Assembly: GCA_036346355.1 (NCBI GenBank)
Contig: CM070584.1
Span: forward strand, 54,209,097-54,273,096
Direction: 5' to 3'
DNA: 64,000 nt
Source: Rhipidocladum racemiflorum
Taxonomy: Eukaryota > Streptophyta > Magnoliopsida > Poales > Poaceae
Position 1 is the stretch's first letter. Each line of letters begins with the position of its first letter. Below, piece after piece: positions 47,930-59,885 of the stretch. Position numbers and translations under genes: made by a program. The notes below the pieces were generated by a model. It was not told the origin of the DNA. It did no database searches and saw only the letters and a list, made by a program, of their open reading frames with translations.

Positions 47930-48095
47930 CAGGGGCGGATCCAGACCCCACGCAGAGTAGGCTGTAGCCCGGGGCCTGGTACCGAAAGCCTACTAAAATT
48001 CTACGAAAAATTATTAAAAAATCATTGAAAACAGATATTTAATCTAAAATCAGCTGGTCCAGCCCGGGGTTTTGGTCTGGGCTAGCTCCGCCCCT
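47930..48095. mobile_element. Short MITE in hAT pseudogene, TSD ATC
   Basis: Ends CAGGGGCGGATCC and GCTCCGCCCCT are inverted. Identical 3-bp ATC (47927-47929 and 48096-48098) flanks it, and removing element plus one ATC rejoins the hAT frame. Class uncertain: 3-bp duplication suits PIF/Harbinger or CACTA, but the ends match neither canon. Confidence 0.75.
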
Positions 48096-48569
48096 ATCTT
48101 CCATATTTGGCACAACAATTCCATAAGCCTCACGATAGCTTTTGACTTGGTTGAACAATGGCTGCCACCCATTGTCTCTCATATCTTCCAACCGTTTTTT
48201 TCACATCTTGTATCAAGCTCATACCTGCAACAATATCTTGATACTTTCTTTGCAAAGCAAGTGATAATTTATTTGTAATGCTCAATAAGGTTATTAAGAA
48301 ATGCACGATGAATACAAATTCAAAGTTTCATCTTTTTTAGCAAACCTACTGCTCCACCATGACTTGAGTTTTGACAAACATCTTCACTTATAAGCTCTAG
48401 CGCATCCACCACTGCCCCCCATAGTTGGTATATATGAAGCAAGGTTTTAAGGTGTGAGCCCCACCGAGTATCTCCAAGTCTAGCTAGACTGATTTCTTGA
48501 TGAAACCATATCACAGCGGAAATCAAAACCATTCTTCAACTTCTCCAACAAGATATCATGATGCTTTTC

Positions 48570-49235
48570 TGTCGGGGATTGGACTATTTTTTATAAGGAC
48601 TATTCTGCCCCGACGGCTGAGCAACTTCCGACCATTAGCTTGGATGCGATACCCAAGCGCGAGCCCCGAGCATTCTCATGCTCGGGCACAAGTATGCACG
48701 TAATATCAAAGCAAAGCATGGTCGGCTATAGGCCTCAACGTGGGATGGCAAAAGCCAGATCAAAGGCATGCTCGGAGATTGCCAGAGGACGTGGTCAACC
48801 CGTAAAACAGGAAAGTGGCGACTATTTCGCCAAGGATCTAGGGAAGTTATACCAAGAATTCAAACGTGGCGAGAATTAAGGACACGCCCAAAGAGGGCAA
48901 CGAGCACAATCTTAGGAAATAGTTACCATGTATGTACAGGTGCACCTTGTATTTAATCCTCTCTCCATCATGAGAGGAGGGGGACCCCGGGGTGAGATCC
49001 ATAAACTTGTATCCATCATTCCAATACAGAAAAAAAAACGCCACTAGGCGACTGGACGTAGGGCTATTATCTCGATCATGAGAGGCCTGAAGCAGAATAA
49101 AATCCTTGTGTTTCTGTCTGTTCTAATGGACCATCTCCACCGTCTTCGATGCTACACCTTTGGCAGAAAGGGGCTTCGGTTGATCCCACATTCAACAAGT
49201 AAGCTCGGCGGGGGCCAGTTCCCCAATCGTTGATA
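48570..49235. mobile_element. Solo LTR in hAT pseudogene, TSD TTTTC
   Basis: Starts TGTCGGGGATTGG; the right edge reads 'ccccaatcgttgata', a decayed complement of the start. Perfect 5-bp duplications TTTTC (48565-48569 and 49236-49240) surround 666 bases. The hAT coding frame joins exactly across the insertion. No gag or pol adjoins it. Confidence 0.8.
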
Positions 49236-50606
49236 TTTTCAATCAAAACTCCTTTTCTTTTGCAAGAGGCACTCACGGCAGTCACTATTAGGGGAACATA
49301 GTTGAAGAAATCCGCAATAGCTCTACTACAACTTGCGACAATAACAACTACCAACTATGATTGGTGAGCAAAGTAGTGGACATATGAAACCGATGGATTC
49401 TCATCCAAAATAAATTTTTGCAAACCATTAAATTCACCTCTTATATTGGAAATAGGTGAACCATGTAGACCAATCACACTAATTAAAGTTTCCTTCAATG
49501 CTGAAGATGTACAATTTGTGATATGCTTAATGGCAGGAAACCTTTGCATGACCTCTCCTTGATTGTCGACAAATCTGCATGTTACAAATTTTACAAAGTT
49601 AAAACAACACAACAATGCATAAATGTTATTATTGTAGTTTTGTGAAACTTACTCATAAAAAATAAGATGTGCAGCTGAACTCACAATAACTGCCATAAAA
49701 TAAGATGTGCAGTTGACATCACAATAACTGCAATTTGCTCCTTTAATAATGCATCTTGAGATTCATCAATAAGCACTACGAAATTCTTATCTCCAATCTC
49801 ACCATTAATCACTTCTATGACCAGTAGTGCATACCATTTCGAAAACCCCTTTTGAATATCTGGAGAAATCATAACTGCATGCCCTGGAACTGTATCAAAT
49901 GCCTCCTTCACTTCCTCCTTATCTTTGTACCAATCCAACAACTCTCTAAAATTTCCCTTGTTAATGGAAGTAGAGGTTTCATCGTGTCCCGAAAAGCTTC
50001 ACCTTGCGCTATGAGATATCTTGCACAATCTAAAGATGCAGCCAAATGAATTTTGTATGCAATTTCTGCCTCCTTACTATAAGTATTCATTTTACTAGAC
50101 ACACTTAACTGTTGATTTTTGAAATCTTCACACTCGCTTCTTGCAATGTTGTGGAAACTATTTAGATCACCAACGTGTTTATTGAAAGCATCTAAAGCTG
50201 TCTTCCAACGAGAGAACCCAACTTTTATAAATACATCATTCCCAAATGTATGGGATTGTGACGATTTCTTGAAAAGAAAACAATAGACACAAAATGCGAC
50301 ATCTTTTTTCATATTATATTCCAACCAATCAAACTTATTAAACCATTGTTCTTGAAAGGATCTCCATGTTTTTTCATCCACTGTATTTGGAAAAGTATGT
50401 CCAATTGGCCAAGTTGGACCATTCAACGAATATGCCATCCTCACATGATCTCTAATTTCATTGGCATAATCTTCTATTAGCATGCAAAGCGTTGGATCGA
50501 CAATAATTTCATTCATATGAAATTCTAGTCGAAGCCTCTTTGGTTGAGTTGTGCTCTCATTGGTTGGGGGAGTACTACTTGAATTACTTGTGAAATAATT
50601 ATGCAA

Positions 50607-51467
50607 AGCTCATTTCTCTATTATTGCAAATCTACGAATAAATATAACCATAAATGTGTAAGTGTGATACAACTATACTACCAACAACAGAGCCTAGCTA
50701 AGACTTAAAAAAGTGTTGAGTATTTGAACATATTGTACATTTGTATGGTATATTTGTAATTTTGTGTCACTGTGTATAACAATATAAGTGTATAATAGTG
50801 TGAATATGATATATTTACATTTGACATTATATATTATACTACTAAATACTAATTTACTATATCACCAATTTACTCAATTATTTATCTCCTTCCCTATTAC
50901 CCCAAATCCCCTATTTGGCTATTCCCCCATTTACCTATCAGCTGTCGTCAGTGTGGGCGTGCGGCGCGGCTGTCCGGGCTGGTGGTGGTGGAGGGGTAGC
51001 CCAAACTCCAGAGCAGGTGACTCACTCCAGGCTCCAGATCCCGGCGACGACCTGCCTGACAGCCCGACGGTCGTTGCCCCGCTCAGCCAGCAGCGGCGTA
51101 GCCCCCCTCAACTCGTCCTCCTCTGAGTCCTCTCCTAATCTCCTCTATCGCGGTCGATGCAGCTCCCCGAGGCCCCGAGGCGCAGGCGATCTAGTATCCA
51201 GATCCACCTGATCACTGCTCTTCTTTTGCAGTGGGCCGGGCAGTTTCACATCTCGGGTGTGAGCTTTCGACTCCGGCTTCACTTTGCTATGCTTCCACTG
51301 CTGCTCACAATGCTCCCTACGAGATTTCGGCCGTCGGCTCCTTAGGTGCTTTCTTGTGCTAATTGAATCAAGGAATGGGGATGGCCGGTTGGAATTCAAT
51401 TGGGGATAGATGGTAGGGGTGGTGGGATGGATCACGGATGTGAGCGAGGCCACAAGTGGTCCTTGTG
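50607..51467. other. hAT upstream region and GC-rich stretch
   Basis: 50640-50930 is AT-rich. 50940-51360 is GC-rich with overlapping short frames, perhaps the old hAT leader and promoter. I could not find the hAT terminal inverted repeats. Confidence 0.35.
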
Positions 51468-53070
51468 TGTAAGGTCCAGGATGCGCCTAGAGGGGGGTGA
51501 ATAGGTGTTTATAAAAATTCTTCTAATCGCGAATTCGCTCTAATCAACCCCTATATCAAAACTTACACACAAAAAATGCGCAAATGGAAGACTAAAGTTT
51601 TGACAATTAAAACCTAGATCAACTAGGCTCACTAGTGCACTAACTAAATTATGTCTCTACACAAGAATTGATATGTTGATCAAACAAACTACACTAAGCA
51701 ATTCTAGATACAATCAAGCAATAGATAAATATGCAATAATATAAATGCTTGAAACTAAAGAGCTAAGTAACACACCAACTTTTTACCGAGTTGTTCGGAG
51801 ACTTGTCGATCTCCCCTAGTCCACGTTGATGAAGTCCAACTCACTTTGGATCGGCTCACTCACTTGAGCCTTTCATCTCAAATACACTCGGTAGTTTTTC
51901 ACTCTTTCGAGTAAGCTCAACTGGAACCTTCACAAACTTCTTCGGGGCTTCTCACAAATCTTGAGAGCTCCCGCGCACAACGCTCCTACGTCGTATACGA
52001 GGCGGCAACCTCCAAGAGTAATAGGTTAAGTACCTCACTCAAACTTCACCTAGCACAACACATGTTCTTCTAGTGATTCCTAAATGCAACACATGCACTA
52101 GGATCCTCTCAATCACACTCTAATTGCAACTCATGCAATTAGTCTCACTTTTAAGCTCAAAAACCAAACTGAGGTATGCAACACCCTTTCATGAACTCAC
52201 ACAAGCTCAAACACACTCAAGAGTACGAAAAAACCACCAAGAGTACATCAACCAAAAACCACACAAAAAAAACATCACATTCAAAAGCTCCCCAAGGGAT
52301 CCTTATATAGCCCCCACTCCAAAACTAGCTGTTACAGCGTTTTAGAGCCGTTGGATGTGTCAGACTATCAAAAGTTGGCTAAGCAAGTGTGCCCCGGACT
52401 CACTTTGATAAGCTTCACAATTTGTGTAATGCACTATGGACCATTGAACTCAAAATGTCATTTGCGCCGGACCAAACCGGCAAAGTCCATCGTACACAAG
52501 CTTTGAGAAAACATTGAGTCCGTCGTGAAAACATAGCAAAACATAGCTTGCGCCGGACTGAGAAAAGTTGGTCCGTCGTAGAAGAAAACCACAATGAGCT
52601 TGATCCGGCGGACTATTTAGTATTGGAGAGTTTTTCCAGAGAGAATCACATTTGCACCGGACCTAGAAAAGTTGGTTCAGCGTACACATGAATTGACGTC
52701 GAACTGAATCAGCAAGGTCCGTCATAAATGGCACATGCTCTGTTTGATTCTTGAATGTGTGACTTTCAGCGCTGGACCAAAACAATAAGGTCCGACGTAA
52801 AGACATTTTGTGCCGGACTGAAAAACAACACGACTAAGTTGGTCTGGCGTGAACAGGATTTTTAACTACAACCTTTTCTCCGAAACTTCAACAACTATTC
52901 TTTGAGCCAAATGATGATCTACTCTTGATCACACTAAGTTGCAAAATACATTTGCAATACCTCAAAACCATGCTCAAAGAATTTCAATCTTTTTGCGAAA
53001 ACACATTTCACAAACAAACTCAAAGATATATTTGCAAACACGTATTAAGCAAATAAATCCCAGAGTCACT
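51468..53070 (-). mobile_element. Copia SIRE-type LTR remnant, minus strand
   Basis: The left edge 'gcgcctagaggggggtgaatagg' is, on the minus strand, the 'CCTATTCACCCCCCTCTAGG' end typical of SIRE/Maximus-type copia LTRs. The interior has repeated 'cgccggac' words (52390-52830). The right part gives way to gag sequence at about 53070 without an LTR edge, so this side is truncated. It differs from the LTR at 55867-57541, so the two are not a pair. Confidence 0.55.
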
Positions 53071-53419
53071 AACGTCGTTGGCGTCTGCCATGAAACACAT
53101 GCTGGAGAAGTCCTCACCGCCCTTCGTCTTCTCTCGCGGTTCATCCTCGCCCTCGTCGCACCACGTCTCCGTTTCGGAGAAGACGATATCATCGAGAGCG
53201 GCGAGCACGCGGTGTAAGAGCTTCTTGTTCTTGGCGAAGTTGCCATACTTCTTTTCCGTGCTGACTCACGAACTGGAAGCTTCTTGTTGTAGTTCTTATC
53301 GGTGTAGTCGTTCTTGCTCGAACCGCCTTGGTCGTTCTTGCCCTTCTCCAGCTTGGGGCAGTTTGCTCAAATGTGGTTGGGCCACCACACTCAAAGCAAG
53401 TAATCGAGCCACCTCTCTT

Positions 53420-55006
53420 TGAAAGTGCATCTAGGCCCCTAAATTGGTTTTGGTTGATTAATGACAAACGATTAAAAAGGACTAATGTCTTCAATGAGCT
53501 TGTGGACAGGTAAAAGATTGAATGAGAGATCTTCTACATGCGAAGGACACCCTCAAACGAATTCAAGCGAGTAAAACGGCTTTGTAATCCTTTTTCTCTG
53601 TGCTTTGTGTCGTAGGAATGCCGTACTATTAAGAGGGATGCATCGTAGATGATCTAGGGTAGTCTCTATGCTCAGATGAATGTTACTTTAAATCTTTTTG
53701 AGACCCTAAGTCATCGCGCATGCACCGGAATGTGTTTTTATCTAAGTTCAAGTCGGACATTCCGATATTACATCGGAAGTTCGATGTGACCAGACGTTCC
53801 GATGTGCATGCTTGCCTCAGTCCGATGCGTAGAAGATGTATCGGAAGTTCCGATATTTACGATCGGAAGTTCCGATACGTTGTAAAGCCTTCTAGGGTGC
53901 TCTCTGTAAAGATCGGAAGTTCGATATTTGTCATCGGAAGTTCCGATGTGTTCAAATCGAAAAAGGAGCTCTGGAATTATCGGACACTCCGATATATTCG
54001 ATCGGACATTCCGATATTGGTATCGGAAGTTCCGATGTATATATCGGACAGTCCGATATGGACTTAGAAGCATTTTGCCAAGGGCTTTTCTGGGAACATC
54101 GGAAGTTCCGATGTTGACATCGGAAGTTCCGATGCATCTTGTGTAACAGCTAAAGTGCGGTCGAGTTCTGATTATTTGTACATATCGGACATTCCGATGT
54201 TGATATCGGAAGTTCCGATATGCAGCTGAGTGGGAGTATAACGGCTAGTTTTTGCAAGAAACTATAAATACCCCACCCCTCTCTCATTTGAGGGTTACAC
54301 ACACTCTATTTGGCAGAACTCTAGTGCACCTTGAACCCTCTCTAGTCTACTTTTGAGCCCTCCTCTTTGATCTTAGGGATCATCCAAGGAGTGAGGACTA
54401 GAAGTGAGATTTGGAGCTAGAGTGAAAAGCAAGTGTCTTCCATCTTGAGCATTAGAGTGTTCCTCCAAGATCGATCAACGTGCATTTGTTACTCTTGGAG
54501 GTTGAAGGACTCCTAGACGGCTAGGCGTCGATCACGAGCTCCCAAGGATTGTGGGTTGCCGTGAGAAGTTTGTAAAGGCCGGCTCCGCCTCCGAAAGGAA
54601 AGGAACCAAATAGTGGAACCAAGCCTCAAGTGTGACCGAGGTTTGGGAGGAAAGGGTTGGAAGAGACCCGGCTCTTTGGAGCCTCCTCAACGGAGACGTA
54701 GGATTCCCTCAAGAATCCGAACTCCGGGATCAATTCCGTGTCTCCTTTTTCACTTTGCTTTAGCTTGTCTCATTATCGTTTTGATCCAACCTTCTTATAT
54801 TGTCTCTTAAGTTCATTACTTTCAGTTGGTAATTGTCCGGGTCAAAAGTCGATCGGACATTCCGAACTGGTATCGGAAGTTCCGATTACATCGGAAGTTC
54901 CGATCCAACACCGGAAGTTCCGATACTCTTTCCGCTGCGACAAATTTAGTTTAAATTTTGAATTGCCTATTCACCCCCCCCTCTAGGCAACTTTCTCATC
55001 TTTTCA
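53420..55006 (+). mobile_element. Solo LTR in copia gag, TSD CTCTT
   Basis: Starts TGAAAGTGCATCTAGGCCCC and ends 'cacccccccctctaggcaac...cttttca', the usual SIRE/Maximus-type LTR edges. Perfect CTCTT duplications (53415-53419 and 55007-55011). 1587 bases. Its middle is filled with copies of the palindrome ATCGGAAGTTCCGAT. Confidence 0.9.
53755..54225. repeat. Cluster of the palindrome ATCGGAAGTTCCGAT
   Basis: Roughly fifteen full, partial or variant copies (also 'atcggacattccgat') spaced irregularly, with four more at 54853-54924. Each is a perfect or near-perfect 15-base palindrome. Confidence 0.9.
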
Positions 55007-55852
55007 CTCTTCCTCTCTCTCTCTCTTGTAAATGTTGAAAAATTTGCGAGCGACGAGAGCAAGCTCATTTTCTTGAAACCGTTCTAGAATTTCATCGCTT
55101 ACATCACAAAAAGCGGAAAGAGAAAAACCCAAAGAGAAATCAAGAGAGGGTGTAGTAGTAGATCCAATGGGATCGGTGACCAAGACCATCGACTGAGATC
55201 TCGTCCGATGAGAGACGACGTTGATTTCATGAATCTTGAGTCGGGAATAAAGCCCGTCAAGAGTCAAGGTCGACAAATCAGTGTAGTCCTTGATGGTGGT
55301 CACAATCATCTCCCAAACTCTCAAATGAGTGCTGTCAAAAAGTGCCTAGCATTCTCCGAGTCAGAGTACATGCAACCTACTGATCGGAGATCGCTGAGGA
55401 TCTTGGAGAAGCGAGCAAATCACTCATCGAGGCTCTCACCAGCGTGCTGTTCAAACTTGTTGTAGTCATGCTTGTACTGGTCCTGCCTCATCGTCTTGAT
55501 CTGAGTGGTACTCTCATGGTAAGCATTGAGGGTCACCCAGATCTGATGAGCGGATCATATGTGAGAGATCAGTTCATACTCACTGCGGATAAGTCGTTGT
55601 ATGAGGATGTTCCTAACCTTAGCGTTTGTATCAACGTCAGCCATGTTCGCGGCATTGACGTTTTCATCGGCAGGAACATCATACGGGAGTTTCACCTTCT
55701 GCCATATCGGGAAGCCCTGGGAAATGATGTATGTCTCCATCCGCATTTTCCAAAACCAATAATCAACTCAAGCAAAAATTGAAGGCTTCGTCGAGTACTT
55801 GTCCATCGTCGTGGCTCTCGAGACCGGTCAAGATCTAAAGACAGCAGAACTG

Positions 55853-55864
55853 GCTCTGATACCA
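55853..55864 (-). promoter_or_regulatory. Primer-binding site of the minus-strand copia element
   Basis: Minus strand TGGTATCAGAGC, initiator Met-tRNA type, two bases from the LTR edge at 55867. Confidence 0.85.
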
Positions 55865-55866
55865 AT

Positions 55867-57541
55867 TGAAGGATCGAGATGGTGATTAGAGGGGGGTGAA
55901 TGATCCCAAATAAAACTTCCCCCCACTTAAAGTACTCCAAACAATCTTGTAAGAAAAATCTGAAAGACCTGAAGATTTTTCTTCAAACCAGTACTCTTCA
56001 AATTCGCCAACCCTCAAAAATCGGAACAACTAGACAACTATGTGTACCCCTAGCTTGCATGAATGAGAACTATGAAACATGTGAGGGATTTTTTGAATCA
56101 TAATCTTGGTTGTCAAGTGTCCAAACAAAAAGGAATCAATTCAAACATTGCTTTTCGAAAAGAGATCAAGCCAAATCAACAAAGTCTCTTTTAGAAAAGC
56201 GAAAGCAGATTTTTCAGGAATTATACTCACTTGGAGCAGGTGGTTGGTGGATTTCTGTCACTCTAAATTTTTCCGGAATATTTCTTCATGTGAGAAAATG
56301 AGTCGTGAAACACTCCACCAAAAACCACCTAAAAATACATGTAGAAAAATCAGGAAAAATCAAGCACTATAGACAATCAGGAACTTCGATCAGAAAGCTT
56401 AGAGCTCGATATTCACCTCATAGCTCCCAAATGGTGAAATCAGTGGACTCCCCAATTTTTTCATAGATGTATATATGAGTCATGCACATTCTCCAATAAA
56501 AATCACCCCAAAAGTATTTTTCTAGAGTTTTCTAAAAATCTAAGACTGACTGGTGCCCAAAGAACAAGTTCAGAATAGATTTGCAATTTGATATAAACTT
56601 GATCTCTAGTCTATCCTAGGGTGCATGAGAGATGTAAAATCAAATGATCATCCTCAAGGCATCCTTGATTAACAACATTTAGAAGGAGGGGAGGCAAATC
56701 CAAATTGCGAGGAAGAAAATTGTGAGAATTTAAATGCTGAATTTAAATTGCATAAAGTAAAGACATAATGTAAATGCACAATTTAAATTCACAAGAATAG
56801 TAAAGAAAATCTTTGTATTTTCTTGATGGAGGGTTTACAAAGCCTCACTTAATGTGGCCAAAACTTAAAGGAGCAACTCAAACCCTCAAGTGAGGGGGGC
56901 ACCTCTCCTCTATTTATACTACTCTTGGGCCACCTACCACCCTTGGATGAGTCCCTCAACTCTAGAGCACTCCAGCAAGGGTTAGGATTAACCCACTCAC
57001 AAAGCCATACAAGGTAACCCAAAATCCTACACATATAATGAGTTTTTTTTGCATAGTTTTCAAAGCATACTGTCTAGATCTGCTAACCTATCAAACAGAC
57101 CGCGATCCAACATCCCTCATCGATCCTCCGGTATTTAGCTAGTATCATCGTCTTTCCTTGTCTTCTTGACTTGCTCGGACTTCGTCTCCGATCATTTTCC
57201 GGCGATCTTCGACCGTCTGAACTTCCGATGCACCTCGCCTAGTTCCGGTCATCCTCTGCCTCACCATGACCTAGCACCATCGTCCTGCAACCATCAAAGA
57301 TAAGAAAACACAACACATAACATTGTCCAATAATCATCACAAATGTTCATAATTAATCATGTCTCATTCATCAGTCGATTCTATCGCCAGTCATAAGCTA
57401 GTAGTACCACAAGAAGCTAACACAACTCAAATCGCTTCCTTTTGAATTTTAATTCAAATCAAACTCAAACCTGAGCACATGTTGCTAAAATAAAGTCAAA
57501 TACTAACAACAAATATGGATGGACCTCCACATGGTCCTTCA
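55867..57541 (-). mobile_element. 5' LTR of the minus-strand copia element
   Basis: Edges TGAAGGATC and GGTCCTTCA are inverted repeats, with the primer-binding site beside the left edge, so this is a 5' LTR read on the minus strand. 1675 bases. The 'tagaggggggtgaatgatccc' text next to the edge is typical of SIRE-type LTRs. The next five bases outside are CGCTG; the matching 3' LTR is missing. Confidence 0.75.
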
Positions 57542-57559
57542 CGCTGAGTTCATGCTAAT

Positions 57560-57775
57560 TTCTTGAGGCCAGCATTACCTCCCTTAAAGAGTGGTAGTAC
57601 CTCAAATCTGGCACTACCGCCCTCTGGAGCCAGTAGTGTCGTCCTCAATATAAAATTTTGGATTTCACTCCTTTGCTCCTTCCTTTGGTTTTCAGTTGGC
57701 ATATGCTTGTTTAGTAGGAGATAAAATTTTTATTTGGGATCATTCACCCCATCTGATCGCAATTTTAGTCTTTCA
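57560..57775 (+). mobile_element. 3' terminal piece of another SIRE-type LTR
   Basis: Ends 'ttgggatcattcaccccatctgatcgc...gtctttca', the reverse complement in style of the 55867 edge. Upstream 'ggtagtacctcaaatctggcactaccg' is a short palindromic repeat like those in other LTRs of this type. Left part truncated. Confidence 0.45.
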
Positions 57776-58060
57776 TTATTCCTGAAAAAAAATTATACAT
57801 ATTGCAATGCTTTGTTTTACACTTATTACATGTCTATAAAGTTTACTTGTTTTCCTAATCGTATGTTTTTCCCCGATGTTTCAAAGGGGCTCTTGATGTT
57901 TTAGATCTTAACTTTAAGACATAATACACATATTCCGCAAGGAAGTTGCGATCAAAAACTAATTTCTAAGCACTTTCAAATACAATTTGACAGATAGATC
58001 AAATGTTTTTTAAGAATATGTATCAACTGCTTATTACTACTATATGCTAGTAGCAAGGTT
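57776..58060. other. Gene-free AT-rich stretch
   Basis: Nothing recognised. Confidence 0.4.
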
Positions 58061-58206
58061 TCAAATTTTATTTTCGGGTCACATCTAAGGGGTAGCCAAA
58101 ATCCGAAATACGGCCAAAATTCAAAAACCAAATTTCAAATTCGGTATTTTTTAGGAACTCTATACCAAAATTTTGGCGAAATTGATCGAATTTTCAGTGA
58201 TTTTCA

Positions 58207-58522
58207 ACCTCAAGCGCCATCATGGGGAGCACCAGATCTGGGGCGACTCGGAGGCGGCGCTCGGAGGAGGATGAGGTGGCGATCTCACTCCATGCGCACC
58301 ATCCGTTCAGGGCTCCTGCACTCGAACTCCTCTTCGGGTAAGCCAGTGCTGGCGTCCAGATCCGATAAGCCAGTGCTGGCGTCCAGATCCGACGGTGGCG
58401 GCAAGGATAAGGCTATTGGCAAAGCTCCGCCGGGACATCCACGAGCTAATCGGTGTGTTCGGCGCCATCCCCGCGTTGGTGCCACTAGGGTTCACCATAT
58501 CAATATCATGGCAATCGAATGA
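58207..58522 (+). pseudogene. Captured gene fragment, ARM-repeat-like
   Basis: One frame reads IRLLAKLRRDIHELIGVFGA followed by IPALVPL (about 58398-58490), matching the armadillo repeat of plant U-box proteins ('iRlLak...nr..i...GAIPaLV.LL'). Upstream, another frame reads MGSTRSGATRRRRSEEDEVA. The two are in different frames. A 27-bp tandem duplication (58340-58392) lies between them. No complete gene is present; the match is to a short, common repeat, so identity is tentative. Confidence 0.4.
58340..58392. repeat. 27-bp tandem duplication
   Basis: 'aagccagtgctggcgtccag...' starts at 58340 and again at 58367. 27 is a multiple of three, so it repeats SDKPVLASR in frame. Confidence 0.9.
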
Positions 58523-59430
58523 TTTTAAATTATTGGGAAAATCGGGTCGAAAATTACCCAGAAATCGAAGGGCTACGAAATTAATTTTTTTAAGAAAAAT
58601 TTTTTAAAAAAAAGTAAAAATTGACCGGTATTCACCGATAATCGCTCGATATGCCTAAATAATCCCTCGATAATCGGACGACCAAGTGAACTTCCTTAGC
58701 GATCGATTTTTTGAGCAATTTTCTCTAGATATACCTCGATAATCGCGATATTTGCATCGCATAAATTTTTCCAAAAATTTGATTTTTTTTTTTTGAATTT
58801 AACCAATTTATCGACTGGTATCTAATATCATACTGGCTCGATAAGGTCGATTATCGCGATATTCAGACGATAATCGACGATAAGTTCAACCCTAGGTGCC
58901 GCTGCTGTGGAGCATCGACCTTGCGTCGTGGATGCGGATGAAGTCCTCGGCCGAGGCAGCGGGGTGTGGCGATGCGTCCAAGTGGTGGTATGCAGCCTAG
59001 CTTGATCTTCTGAGTGCTAGCGCCCGCATGGAGGCCAACGACATCATAGAAGCGTGGGGATGGGAGCTTGGGCGAGCGGTTGGCGGCGTGTGGATGGGGC
59101 CATGGGGCGTGCTCGAGCGGCTGGCGGCGTGTGGAGGCACGGGGATGGGGGCGGGGCGAGGCAGCAGGTTGGAGGAGACGAGAAGCAAGGAGGGTTAGTG
59201 GAGGCCGGCTGGACCAAGCTGAATCCGGTGCTAATAACATGAATTCCGTGAATTTTTTTCAGTTCGAAAGGTGAACTTTCAGCGAAATTGATCAAAATTT
59301 ACCGATATCACTGTAGCAATTTGAAAATCTAAAAAAATTTATCCGATCGATATTTGAAATCTCATCCTCGGTCGAAATTCAAAATTTCGGCCGAGATTTT
59401 CGAAATGTCGATTAGATTTTGAACAGTGGC

Positions 59431-59885
59431 CATTGGCAGTGGAAGCGAAACGGCTCAGCACTAGCACGGTGGAGCGGACGGCGACACCGAGCCGATCGAG
59501 CGCCGCACACGGCCCCGCACCCGCCCTCACGGGCGCGCCGGCCCCATCATCGCCTGCCGACCGGACGTGCACAGCAAGCGCTGCCGGGTAACAAACAGTG
59601 TACCCGTCGCATGCAGCGCCCGCCACGATCGACGTACGCTACGGGCCGGCCGGCTAGTCAGGGCTAGGGAAGATCTCGTCACCCGTCGCGTCTCACACCG
59701 GCCAGACGTGTGCACCGAACCCAAACCAAACCAAAGGCCACGACGACGACGTTATTGGTCTCATTCGTCCCTGTTGAGGTCAAATCCGCGGCGTCCGGCA
59801 AATATGGGTGCATGCATGCATGGCCAGGTGGAGGTGGGTTTAACTCTTCTGAGTTTGTGCTGCTGGCCGAGTTGCGGATAGTTTT
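59431..59885. other. Gene-free GC-rich stretch
   Basis: Short frames on both strands, no recognised domain. Confidence 0.4.

Larger units (their letters stand above)
47225..50606 (-). pseudogene. hAT transposase pseudogene (TTF zinc finger, DUF4371, HATC)
   Basis: hAT transposases cut and paste DNA through an RNase H-like core with a C-terminal dimerisation domain. On the minus strand: 50606-49908 holds the TTF-type zinc-finger region (WFNKFDWLEYNMKKDVAFCV, CFLFKKSS, FSRWKTALDAFNKHVG). A frameshift near 49985 leads to a DUF4371 core: ELLDWYKDKEEV-like text, NFVVLIDES, IKHITNCTSSALKETL, RGEFNGLQKFILDENPSVSY. After an LTR insertion the frame resumes with LARLGDTRWGSHLKTLL (about 48480-48430). 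47911-47516 and on to 47410 hold the C-terminus, with LRLILPVA followed by SVERIF, the HATC signature. Stops, shifts and two insertions abolish function. A rat-type genomic gene domesticated from hAT is unlikely given the damage. Confidence 0.85.
53071..55852 (-). pseudogene. Copia (SIRE-type) gag remnant, interrupted
   Basis: Minus-strand frames from the primer-binding site inward: YWFWKMRMETYIISQG near 55750 (copia gag start), VTTIKDYTDLSTLTLDGLYS near 55290, then, beyond a solo LTR (53420-55006), GGSITCFECGGPTTF (zinc-knuckle-like) and DEGEDEPREKTKGGEDFSSM near 53130-53090. These blocks are in the order of a SIRE-type gag but with shifts and stops. The protease, integrase and reverse transcriptase are absent. 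Confidence 0.75.
58061..59430. repeat. Dispersed repeat that seems to carry gene fragments
   Basis: AT-rich outer parts ('caaattcggtattttt', 'gataatcgctcgatat', 'ggccgagattttcgaaatg') match the style of the window's first 245 bases. They enclose two GC-rich islands, 58205-58540 and 58890-59240. That arrangement suggests a gene-capturing transposon, but I could not define termini or a duplication. Confidence 0.4.

Noticed and set aside
53755..54225. CRISPR-like array of short palindromes
   Set aside because: Spacing is irregular, repeats are 15 bases, the context is a plant LTR and there are no cas genes.
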